In this document: piece after piece, positions 31,468 to 38,373 of the stretch
Numbering within the stretch: position 1 is the stretch's first letter
Layout of the letters: each line of letters begins with the position of its first letter
Assembly: GCF_001905545.1 (NCBI RefSeq)
Contig: NZ_LIPD01000001.1
Coordinates: 62,001-126,000 of the forward strand
Direction: 5' to 3'
Source: Streptomyces sp. CB02056
GTDB taxonomy: Bacteria > Actinomycetota > Actinomycetes > Streptomycetales > Streptomycetaceae
DNA: 64,000 nucleotides
Position numbers and translations under genes: made by a program
The notes under the pieces: model-generated
What the model saw: the letters and a program-made list of their open reading frames with translations, nothing else
Database searches by the model: none
What the model was told of the DNA's origin: nothing

Positions 31468-31751
31468 TCCGGCACCTGCGGACCTGGTGGGACCGGGTTT
31501 CGATGTGGTGGCTGCTGGACGGCCAGTTCTCCTGGCCGGTGCGAGCTGTCTCGCCGAGCCGGCGGGCCGCGCACCGTGACGCGGTGGCGTGGTTCACGGA
31601 GCCCGACTTCGCCGAAGATCAGCGGTTGCAGCTCATGCGGAAGATCTGGCGTGAGAAGACCGGCGTCGATGATCCGCTGCTCGACTTGACCGAGGCGGAG
31701 CTGTTCCGGCGGATCTTCGATTGCGAGCAGTCGGCGCGGGACCACACCTGA
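31464..31751 (+). CDS. Hypothetical protein, fourth gene of a coupled operon
   Basis: Predicted 95-residue protein, rich in Trp (seven residues, clustered in RTWWDRVSMWWLLDG) and basic residues at the N-terminus, acidic towards the C-terminus. It is not a typical membrane protein despite the Trp cluster. No family is recognised. It starts at GTG overlapping the previous stop and is followed by a strong hairpin at 31778. Confidence 0.6.
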   Translation: MIRHLRTWWDRVSMWWLLDGQFSWPVRAVSPSRRAAHRDAVAWFTEPDFAEDQRLQLMRKIWREKTGVDDPLLDLTEAELFRRIFDCEQSARDHT

Positions 31752-31777
31752 CCTGATCAGGGACAACTGAAGACGTG

Positions 31778-31818
31778 CCGGACCACCCCGGAACCTTGGC
31801 GGGAGAGGGGTGGTCCGG
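31778..31818 (+). terminator. Terminator of the four-gene operon
   Basis: CCGGACCACCCC pairs perfectly with GGGGTGGTCCGG (31807-31818), with a 17-nt loop, 26 bases after the last stop codon. Confidence 0.75.
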
Positions 31819-31888
31819 TGGGTCGGAACCCGATGCCGATGGTATCGGGCTCCTCGGCATGCCAGCGCATGGATAGCCGGTTCGGTTC

Positions 31889-32206
31889 GTGACCAGGGGA
31901 GTTGAAGGACAGTTGGACGGGGATGACGACTTCGGCGCGGAGCTGGCGGCGAGCCTCGACCCGGACTCGTGGCTGTGGCTGCCGGGTGTGGACTACACCG
32001 CCGGCTGGAGGGTCGCGCGGCAGACGGCGGACGAGGTGAACACCCTGCTGGCAGCATGCGGTGTGGATCGTTCGCAGCTTCGGGCGATCGCCGATACCGA
32101 TGCTCAGGGAGGGGCGCTGGTCCGCCTTGAGGGCATCCTGGAAGGTTGGATGAGTCTCAAGGAGCTGCTTTGCCTGGCGGCCAACGTCCGTGGCGAACTG
32201 ACATGA
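31889..32206 (+). CDS. Hypothetical acidic protein
   Basis: Predicted 105-residue acidic protein; the start is uncertain, since GTG 31889 has no clear ribosome binding site and a TTG lies 15 bases downstream. The body (WLWLPGVDYTAGWRVARQTADEVN through LEGWMSLKELL) is mostly helical. No family is recognised. A strong hairpin follows. Confidence 0.5.
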   Translation: MTRGVEGQLDGDDDFGAELAASLDPDSWLWLPGVDYTAGWRVARQTADEVNTLLAACGVDRSQLRAIADTDAQGGALVRLEGILEGWMSLKELLCLAANVRGELT

Positions 32207-32211
32207 CAGGG

Positions 32212-32237
32212 CCAGTGCAGGAACCCACCTGCACTGG
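32212..32237 (+). terminator. Terminator after the 31889 gene
   Basis: CCAGTGCAGG pairs perfectly with CCTGCACTGG around a 6-nt loop, starting 5 bases after the stop codon. Confidence 0.75.
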
Positions 32238-32264
32238 TCATTCACTCCCGACCGGAGGCCAACG

Positions 32265-32441
32265 ATGAGTGGCGGGAGGCGAGTTGTTCCACCTCCTCTT
32301 TACAAGGACAGGCGTTCGGAACCCTGCGTGACCTACGGCTCCCCTGCCCTGCCGGTTCCCCCGCCACCGCGCCGCCGGCGCCCGCGACTGACCGCCACGT
32401 ACCGCCCAATCTGGCATGGCTGGCACACAGGATCCATCTGA
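32265..32441 (+). CDS. Small basic proline-rich protein
   Basis: Predicted 58-residue protein with a very basic [11 protein letters not shown] tract and a C-terminal YRPIWHGWHTGSI motif. Its main support is a well-spaced GGAGG (32254-32258) six bases before the ATG. The Trp/His-rich end resembles small streptomycete proteins of unknown function. No family is assigned. Confidence 0.45.
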   Translation: MSGGRRVVPPPLYKDRRSEPCVTYGSPALPVPPPPRRRRPRLTATYRPIWHGWHTGSI

Positions 32442-32768
32442 GATAGCTCACCCGAGGAATGCTTTGGTTTGCCGGCAGCACTAGACACCGTTGTCCTGCA
32501 ACAAGAACCGATCCGGACGCCAATCCCAAGTCTCGTGACCAACGTCCGAAGAACTATGGACCAGAGAGAGCAAACAGCGCCGCGCCAGCTAGTCAAGGAG
32601 TACGCTCTCTCGCTAACGGGCCGCAGAGGTTACTCAATCTCCTGCGAGCCTGAGTCATGACGCCCTTTCATCATGGTTGGCCGACGAGCAGGATGGCGGC
32701 TGATCGCGACCAGCAGCATGCCGTCAGCATCAGGGCATGCATCCTCCTCCCCGGAAGGTGGCTTCCCC
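32442..32768. other. Low-GC upstream region of the ATPase-PIN module
   Basis: No well-supported gene. A 63-codon frame from 32469 lacks a ribosome binding site and family features. Base composition is clearly lower in GC than elsewhere and continues so through the next two genes. The region likely contains their promoter, but no clear box was identified. Confidence 0.4.
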
Positions 32769-33755
32769 TTGAAGACAGTCTCATTCTTCAACCACAAAGG
32801 CGGAGTAGGAAAGACCACACTGATCTATAACGTCGGACTTGCCCTAGCCCGCAAGGGAAAGCGAGTCCTTTTCGTCGATGCAGACGCGCAGGGAAATCTC
32901 ACAAGTGCAGCAATCCCGGCAGCAGAAATCGAAGAACTATTCAACCGCGAAGGCACCATCTATGGAGCCCTCAAGCCAATCATCGAGGGGTCGGGAGATC
33001 TCTCCTCAATCCACCCATCGAAAATTCGAGAAAATGCCTGGATAATTCCCGGAGATATCCGACTTAGTGAATTTGAGGAGTTTAGCTCAATCGGCTGGAC
33101 CGAGGCGCTGGCGGGGACCCCCCGGGGAGCTCGCACAAGCGCCGCCCTGTTTCGCCTCATCAAGAACTCGGCCGATCTGGTAGAGGCTGACTATTCCCTG
33201 ATTGACCTTGGCCCCAATGTGGGCGCACTCAACCGCACGGCAATTCTTGCATCTTCAGGTTTCGTCATCCCACTAGCCCCCGACCTCTTCTCGGTTACCG
33301 CGCTTCCCAGTGTCGGGCGAAGCGCGGCCAGATGGATCGAGGACTGGGCCATCGCCCGCGAGTCAATTTTGCGCCGAAATCCAAATCTCGAATTCCCCCT
33401 ACCTGTTGGCAGGCCATCCCCCCTGGGCTACCTAACGCAGCAGTTTGCGGTGTATCGGGATCAGCCAGCCGCCGCATTTCAGGTCTGGAATGAAAGAATT
33501 CCATCCGCCTACAAGGCTGGAGTGATTGATGAAATTGCTCCAACGGGCGTAGGAATTCCATCCGGGGATAACCTAATCGGCCGCGTTCCGAACCTTTCGA
33601 GCTTGGTTCCGATGGCCCAACGCACCAACCGGGCGGTCTTCGAACTAAGTGGCTCGGAGGCGCGCGGCGCACAGTTCACGCGCGCACGAAGGACATTCGA
33701 ACTATTCAATCAACTGGCCACCGAGATTGCGCGCCGCGTCGAGGAGGTGGACTGA
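32769..33755 (+). CDS. ParA/MinD-like P-loop ATPase
   Basis: Predicted 328-residue deviant-Walker ATPase. The signature KGGVGKTT is at residues 10-17, followed by VLFVDADAQGNLTS (switch region) and the third motif IDLGPNVGALN. The family includes ParA and Soj, which segregate DNA or position complexes. No ParB-like gene or centromere-like repeats are seen, and the neighbour four bases downstream is a PIN-domain protein, which argues against plain partitioning. The start is TTG with GGAAGGTGG seven bases upstream; the frame extends further upstream without a better site. AT-rich third codon positions mark it as recently acquired cargo. Confidence 0.85.
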   Translation: MKTVSFFNHKGGVGKTTLIYNVGLALARKGKRVLFVDADAQGNLTSAAIPAAEIEELFNREGTIYGALKPIIEGSGDLSSIHPSKIRENAWIIPGDIRLSEFEEFSSIGWTEALAGTPRGARTSAALFRLIKNSADLVEADYSLIDLGPNVGALNRTAILASSGFVIPLAPDLFSVTALPSVGRSAARWIEDWAIARESILRRNPNLEFPLPVGRPSPLGYLTQQFAVYRDQPAAAFQVWNERIPSAYKAGVIDEIAPTGVGIPSGDNLIGRVPNLSSLVPMAQRTNRAVFELSGSEARGAQFTRARRTFELFNQLATEIARRVEEVD

Positions 33756-33759
33756 GGTA

Positions 33760-34689
33760 ATGACAATCTTCCTCGACACCAACGTCCTTCCTCGGCAGCG
33801 CGTGGTCAAGAACGTGATCATCTCAACCATCCTGCGCGTCGCAAAGGCAAAGGGGATAGCCGTGGCTATTCCCTCCATCGTGCTTGATGAGTCTTTGAGC
33901 CAGCGGAGGCAAATGGCGACCTCGACTGTCGAGTCGCTGTCTGCAGCGATCTCCGCAATGTCGAAGTTAACCGACCTTGATCCGATCTACATCCCAGGAA
34001 TCGAAGAGATCGTTGCGGACTGGGAAGGGCAGTTGCGAGACGCTTTCCAAGTCATACCAGTAACCGGCGATGATGCTACCGAAGCCCTCCAGAGGGAGGC
34101 TTTGCGCAAAAAGCCTGCGAAAACTGATGGCACAGGCGCTCGGGACGCGGCTATATGGCTTACGGTGAAGCGGTCGCACTGCTCGTCGCCAGGCGATCAA
34201 ACGCACTTTGTCTCTGATAACTGGAGAGATTTCGCGGCCTCAGACAAGAAAAGCCTCCATCCGGACCTTGCTGCCGAAATGTCAACTGGCAGCCAGTTTC
34301 ACTATCATCGAAAGCTCGAAGACCTGCTCTCCGTTCTCGCGGTCCGGCGGTCCATTGATGTGGTCCCCGATCTATTTGGCGCCGAGATTCGAGACGATAT
34401 CCTCTCCCAGGTTCACGCTCTGGATGACAACATGGAAATCGAATGGGCAGGGGTCGCCGAAGGGGATGTACTTGACGAGCATCTGACCATCGAAGGATCG
34501 GGCGAATTCTCCGGATATGAGGTGGGAGAATCTGTGGTGTGCTACGTCAAGATGAATTCGGTTGTCGAGTTTAGCTATGAATCAACAACCGCACATGTTC
34601 CGCTAGAGATCGGCTGCTGGATCCAATGCGATCGCAGCGTGGCAAATGTCGCCGAGATATCTGTGGAAAGGTTCTCTATCAAACCGTGA
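33760..34689 (+). CDS. PIN-domain protein (DUF4935-like), putative RNase partner of the ATPase
   Basis: Predicted 309-residue protein. Its first ~165 residues resemble a PIN nuclease: IFLDTNVL at the N-terminus, an acidic residue in VLDESLSQ, Asp in GARDAAIWLT, and Asp in THFVSDNWRDF. These would form the metal site. The arrangement resembles the DUF4935 PIN group, from memory. The C-terminal ~140 residues are a separate, probably beta-rich domain of unknown role. It sits four bases after the ATPase gene and shares its low-GC codon use, so the two form one unit. A toxin without a typical small antitoxin, or an effector controlled by the ATPase, are both possible. Confidence 0.75.
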   Translation: MTIFLDTNVLPRQRVVKNVIISTILRVAKAKGIAVAIPSIVLDESLSQRRQMATSTVESLSAAISAMSKLTDLDPIYIPGIEEIVADWEGQLRDAFQVIPVTGDDATEALQREALRKKPAKTDGTGARDAAIWLTVKRSHCSSPGDQTHFVSDNWRDFAASDKKSLHPDLAAEMSTGSQFHYHRKLEDLLSVLAVRRSIDVVPDLFGAEIRDDILSQVHALDDNMEIEWAGVAEGDVLDEHLTIEGSGEFSGYEVGESVVCYVKMNSVVEFSYESTTAHVPLEIGCWIQCDRSVANVAEISVERFSIKP

Positions 34690-34793
34690 AGCTCAACGAT
34701 CCTGACACACTTACACGGGTCGTTCCGGTGCACCTCGCCGGGGCAACCTCTGGGCGGTGGAGCGGTTTTGGCCGGTGTCCTGCCTGGTTTGGG

Positions 34794-34891
34794 GTCGAGC
34801 ATGATCGGGGGGCCGTAAGCTGCTGCGGACTCGGTCAGGGCTTCTGGGCCTGACCGCAATTTGGCCGAGTGGCCCCCCGTTCTTGCTCGAC
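34794..34891. repeat. Long imperfect inverted repeat with internal hairpin
   Basis: GTCGAGCA...GGGGGGCC (34794-34814) pairs with GGCCCCCC...TGCTCGAC (34871-34891), with 19 of 21 positions matched. Inside it CGGTCAGG (34832-34839) pairs with CCTGACCG (34849-34856). The result is a cruciform-like or structured-RNA element of 98 bases directly downstream of the PIN gene. Confidence 0.7.
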
Positions 34892-34973
34892 TCGGGTCCC
34901 GAGCCTGGGAGGTGGGTAAAACCGTGGAGCCGCCCGACCCCAGCCACGACGGGCTCTAGCCTCGGCTACCCTC

Positions 34974-35001
34974 CCGGCCGCACGCTCGCGTGTGCGGCCG
35001 G
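34974..35001. repeat. GC-rich inverted repeat
   Basis: CCGGCCGCAC (34974-34983) pairs with GTGCGGCCGG (34992-35001) around an 8-nt loop. It could be a terminator or part of an origin region. Confidence 0.5.
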
Positions 35002-35101
35002 CCGCCGCCGAAGCGGGGCGAAGACAGGAGCGGCGGCGAGCGGCCGGGCCGCGCGCTGGCGCGCTGTGCGCGCCCTTGAGTAAGTGAAGAAGAGTTGCGA
35101 C

Positions 35102-35132
35102 AGCCCCCGTGCCCGGTGTGGGCATGGGGGCT
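35102..35132 (-). terminator. Terminator of the GntR gene
   Basis: AGCCCCCGTGCCC pairs with GGGCATGGGGGCT (one G-T pair), just beyond the minus-strand stop at 35151. Confidence 0.7.
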
Positions 35133-35150
35133 TTGGTGTGTTCGGGGTGG

Positions 35151-35927
35151 TTAGCGGGAGGCCTTGGCGCGCTTGGGTTTGTGGGCGTCGATGGCGTAGG
35201 TGAGGGCGGTGGTTTCGGCGCCGAGGCGGGTCTCTTCGAGGATGAGGGGGAGGCTGGTGGTCTGGTCGCAGGTGATGCGGTAGGCGATCAGGAGGACGGC
35301 GGCCTCGGAGAGGTGGAGAGCCTCGCGCTCGTCGGGCTGGGGGACGCGGGCGCTGACTCGCTCGCGCCAGGTGAGGTCGTGGCCGGCGGCGGCGAGCGCC
35401 GCGTAGGCCTCGGCCGGGGTGGCGGTGGGGTGTTGAGCGAGCGGGGTGGCCTCGATGCGTTCCATGGGGAGCAGGAGGCGGTGGAGGGCGCGGCCGTCGC
35501 CGGATGGGGCGGTGAGGAGGCGGTCGCAGCCGAGCATCAGTTCGTCCTGGTCCATCTCCAGCAGCGGCGCGGTGATGGCGTCGGTGCGGGTGCGGTAGAC
35601 CGCGGGCTTCTCGGCGTGGTCGAACCAGGCGTCGACGGGCGTTGAGAAGGTGTCGCCCTGGGCGGTGATGGTCCGGTCCAGGCTGCCGCTCGGGCCGTGG
35701 ACGGCGGCGCGGACGAAGGTGCCGCGGCCTTGCTTCACGTCCAACTGGCCCTCGCTGCGGAGGGCGGCGACGGCGAGCCTGACGGTGGGGCGGGAGACGC
35801 CGTAGGTCTCGGCGAGATCGGTTTCGGTGGGCAGCTGGGTACCGGGGGGCCATTCGCCGGTGGCGATCGACTGTCGCATCGCCGCCGCCACCTGCTTGTG
35901 CAGTGCCTCGTTCCGAATGATCGCCAT
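35151..35927 (-). CDS. GntR-family repressor (KorSA-like) with UTRA domain
   Basis: Predicted 258-residue regulator. The winged helix-turn-helix is at residues ~8-70 (LPTETDLAETYGVSRPTVRLAVAALRSEGQL) and the C-terminal UTRA-type domain (~90-245) would bind a small ligand. GntR regulators such as KorSA control transfer and replication genes in pSAM2-type elements, which fits its position divergent to the small genes, tra and rep. Inverted repeats between the divergent promoters are probable operators. Confidence 0.9.
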   Translation of the reverse strand: MAIIRNEALHKQVAAAMRQSIATGEWPPGTQLPTETDLAETYGVSRPTVRLAVAALRSEGQLDVKQGRGTFVRAAVHGPSGSLDRTITAQGDTFSTPVDAWFDHAEKPAVYRTRTDAITAPLLEMDQDELMLGCDRLLTAPSGDGRALHRLLLPMERIEATPLAQHPTATPAEAYAALAAAGHDLTWRERVSARVPQPDEREALHLSEAAVLLIAYRITCDQTTSLPLILEETRLGAETTALTYAIDAHKPKRAKASR

Positions 35928-36061
35928 GGTGTTGACCCCTTGGTGCGGACGCCGGGGAACGGGCCCGCTTCGCGTGTGCCGTGTCGTTTTCGAGGGTTCG
36001 TCTGTGGTCGTTTGCCCTGGTCGGGCGGCATCTCTAGGTCTGTCGTCAGTTGCTAGCCGTT

Positions 36062-36135
36062 AAACGTAAGCATGAATTGCTTGCGTCGAGGCGTCAAGGA
36101 GGAGCATCATCGAGGCGCCAAAGGTAAGTACGTTT
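36062..36135. promoter_or_regulatory. Probable GntR operator region
   Basis: CGTAAGCA and TGCTTGCG form a near-perfect inverted repeat at 36065-36085. AAACGTA (36062-36068) and TACGTTT (36129-36135) form a wider inverted pair. They lie 130-200 bases from the regulator's start and just upstream of the first gene of the replication-transfer operon. Binding by the GntR protein is inferred. Confidence 0.45.
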
Positions 36136-36181
36136 GACGACTGATGTCATGCGGCCCTTGGTGCCAGAGGAGTGTGCGCTC

Positions 36182-36541
36182 ATGCAGTCCATTCCCGTGG
36201 ACGGAACCCGGCTCGGCGCGATGACCTGCATCGTTGCCCCCGAAGCGCGGATCGCGAACCGCGAGACCGGGGAGATCAGGAAGGACCGGGAGGGCCAGAC
36301 CGTCTACACGGTCGGGGTCGCGGTCCGGCAGGACGGCCGGCGGGCCTCGATCATCGAGATCAGCGTGTCCGGCGAACCGGTCGGCGTCGTGGAGGGCGTG
36401 CGGGTGCACGTCACCGGCCTGACGGCCTTCTCCTGGGCGATGGGGGACCGGCACGGCCTGTCCTTCCGGGCCGACGCCATCACCCCGGTTCCGGTTGCCG
36501 TCCCGGCTCCGGCGGCCTCCCGCAAGGGCGGCGACGCCTGA
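36182..36541 (+). CDS. Hypothetical protein, first gene of the replication-transfer operon
   Basis: Predicted 119-residue soluble protein with a strand-rich pattern (TVYTVGVAVRQ, ASIIEISVSG, VRVHVTGLTAFSW). A homologue of this type is common at this place in actinobacterial integrative elements, but I cannot assign a function; a nucleic-acid-binding beta-barrel is one possibility. ATG 36182 is chosen over TTG 36134 because AGAGGAG is well spaced upstream. Its stop overlaps the next start (TGATG). Confidence 0.65.
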   Translation: MQSIPVDGTRLGAMTCIVAPEARIANRETGEIRKDREGQTVYTVGVAVRQDGRRASIIEISVSGEPVGVVEGVRVHVTGLTAFSWAMGDRHGLSFRADAITPVPVAVPAPAASRKGGDA

Positions 36542-36747
36542 TGAGCGGCGCGACCCGCGTGAAGCTGCGCGGCCTGCTGCGTGAACTCGGCGACCTGGCC
36601 GAAGAGGTCGACCCGTTCGGGCGGGACGACGAGGGGGCTCAGCTTTTCGACCACATCGCCGGCATCGCTACCAAGGTTGCCGGTCAGGCCCGTGACCTGG
36701 AGACCGTGGCCCACAACACGGCGGTGGAGAACGGGGGACGGCTGTGA
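36541..36747 (+). CDS. Small helical hypothetical protein
   Basis: Predicted 68-residue, mostly helical and acidic protein (RELGDLAEEVDPFGRDDEG). It overlaps the genes on both sides by one and four bases, so it is part of the same operon. Function unknown. Confidence 0.6.
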   Translation: MSGATRVKLRGLLRELGDLAEEVDPFGRDDEGAQLFDHIAGIATKVAGQARDLETVAHNTAVENGGRL

Positions 36748-38051
36748 TCGTCCTTCAACTGCTCTGGGTGGCGATGCTGGCAACGGTGCTCATCGCGTTC
36801 AGCATGGCCCCGGTGCTGAGGCGCAGCCACCCCTACCTCTGGTGGCACCTGTTCGGCTACCCGGCGACCGTGATCCGAGTCCGGGTGACGTGGCGGCGTC
36901 TGACCACGAACCTCGGCCTCGCCGTGGCCAAGCGTCCTGGACGGGCCCGAGTCGGGGACTTGATGGTCCGCGGGGATCCGCTGCGGCCGACTCCGCCCCG
37001 TCTGGGCGTGGCGAAGTACCGGCGGGGCGGCGTCGACGTGCGGGTGCGGCTTCACCCCGGGCAGGTGCCCGAGCACTTCGCCGAGGCCCTCGACGCGCTC
37101 ACCCATGCCTGGCGGGTGCACGCGGTACGGCTGGTCGCGGACGAGCGCGGGTTCGTCACCCTCTCGGCGCTCGCCTGGGACCCGCTGATCACGCCGGTGG
37201 CGCCGTACCGGTTGAAGCAGAGGCTGCTGCGGGCGGTGGTCGGGCTGTTGGAGGACGGCCGGGCCTGGACGATCGACCTGCGGCGAGCGCCGCACTGGCT
37301 GATCGTCGGCGCGACCCGCTCCGGGAAGTCCACCCTCATCGCCGCGCTGGTGAAGGAACTCGCCCCGCAACGCGTCGCCCTGTTCGGCATCGACCTCAAG
37401 GGCGGCATGGAGCTGTCCCTGTTCGAGGACCGGCTGTCGGCTCTGGCGGCCACCCGGGCGGAAGCCGCCCACCTGCTCGCGGAGCTGGTCGCGGAGACCG
37501 AAGCCCGGATGCAGCTGTGCCGCTCGGTCGGGGCCCGGTCCGTCTGGGACCTGCCGCCGAAGCTTCGCAAGATGCCGGTCGTCGTCATCGTGGACGAGGT
37601 AGCGGAGCTGTACCTGGTGGCGACCAGGGACGACAAGGCGGAGGTGGGGGAGATCTCCACCAACCTGCTCCGGCTCGCCCAGCTCGGTGCCGCTCTGGGC
37701 GTCCACCTGGTGGTCGCGGGACAACGGGTCGGCTCCGACCTCGGGCCCGGGGTGACCGCCTTGCGGGCCCAGTTGGCCGGCCGGGTCTGCCACCGGGTGA
37801 ACGATGCGGGGACGGCGGAGATGGTGCTCGGCGATCTCGACAAGGATGCCCTGGCCGCTGCTCAGCAGATCACCGCCGCTGAGCAGGGCGTCGCCATCAC
37901 GGTTGGCGCCGACGGCCGGTGGACCCGCGCCCGGTCCGTCCACGTCACCCCCGAACAGGCACGCCGAGCGGCAAGGAAGCACGCCCGGCTGGCTCCGTCC
38001 TGGCCCGGCCTCCACACGGCGGACGAGCCGAACGAAGGGGTCTACATCTGA
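36744..38051 (+). CDS. FtsK/SpoIIIE-type DNA translocase (TraSA-like)
   Basis: Predicted 435-residue membrane-anchored ATPase for conjugative transfer of double-stranded DNA between hyphae. One N-terminal membrane helix (~5-25) is followed by a linker domain and the FtsK motor. Walker A is GATRSGKST (~189-197), Walker B is VVIVDEVAEL (~278), and a conserved AGQRVGSD lies further on. It lacks a gamma domain, as TraSA-type proteins do. The GTG start overlaps the previous stop. Confidence 0.92.
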   Translation: MIVLQLLWVAMLATVLIAFSMAPVLRRSHPYLWWHLFGYPATVIRVRVTWRRLTTNLGLAVAKRPGRARVGDLMVRGDPLRPTPPRLGVAKYRRGGVDVRVRLHPGQVPEHFAEALDALTHAWRVHAVRLVADERGFVTLSALAWDPLITPVAPYRLKQRLLRAVVGLLEDGRAWTIDLRRAPHWLIVGATRSGKSTLIAALVKELAPQRVALFGIDLKGGMELSLFEDRLSALAATRAEAAHLLAELVAETEARMQLCRSVGARSVWDLPPKLRKMPVVVIVDEVAELYLVATRDDKAEVGEISTNLLRLAQLGAALGVHLVVAGQRVGSDLGPGVTALRAQLAGRVCHRVNDAGTAEMVLGDLDKDALAAAQQITAAEQGVAITVGADGRWTRARSVHVTPEQARRAARKHARLAPSWPGLHTADEPNEGVYI

Positions 38052-38242
38052 TGGCCGCCGCTCTCATCCTGACCGCCGTCCTGGCCCTCGTCACCTACCT
38101 CCTGGTTCGCTCCGGCGAACTCAAGATCTGGCACGTCGTCCTCGTCGGCGTCCTCGGGATCTACCTCGACCGCATCGGCTGGGCCGACCCCGTTGTCTAC
38201 GCGGTGACCTGGCTCGTCCAGGGACTCACCCACACCACCTGA
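38051..38242 (+). CDS. Small two-helix membrane protein
   Basis: Predicted 63-residue protein with two hydrophobic helices (about 1-20 and 27-58). It overlaps the translocase stop by one base (TGATG). Its position next to tra suggests a role in plasmid spread within the mycelium, comparable to Spd proteins, but sequence alone does not prove it. Confidence 0.65.
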   Translation: MAAALILTAVLALVTYLLVRSGELKIWHVVLVGVLGIYLDRIGWADPVVYAVTWLVQGLTHTT

Positions 38243-38247
38243 GAGGC

Positions 38248-38373
38248 GTGATCACCGTGCCAACCCGACCAGCCACCCAGCCCGCCCGTCCCACCGCCGC
38301 CCCCGGCCGCGCCACCGCATGCCTGGCCCGGCCGGGGCCCGGCAGACCCTGGCCCTGGAGACATCCACCATGA
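38248..38373 (+). CDS. Very small basic proline-rich ORF overlapping rep
   Basis: Predicted 41-residue peptide (or 38 from GTG 38257), Pro/Arg/Ala-rich. Its stop overlaps the rep ATG (ATGA), and GAGAGG precedes it, so it may act as a translational coupling peptide. Low-complexity sequence makes this uncertain. Confidence 0.35.
   Translation: MITVPTRPATQPARPTAAPGRATACLARPGPGRPWPWRHPP

Larger units (their letters stand above)
34690..35101. other. Gene-free region with large inverted repeats
   Basis: No coding region is supported over about 410 bases. It holds the long inverted repeat 34794-34891, the hairpin 34974-35001 and further GC-rich short repeats up to 35080. It could contain a replication or transfer origin, but no origin motif was identified. 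Confidence 0.5.

Noticed and set aside
32469..32660. 63-codon frame upstream of the ATPase gene
   Set aside because: No ribosome binding site, TTG start and no recognisable family; kept as non-coding.
32769..33755. Partition protein ParA of the element
   Set aside because: No ParB gene or centromere-like iterons were found, and the ATPase is paired with a PIN protein; a simple partition role is not supported.
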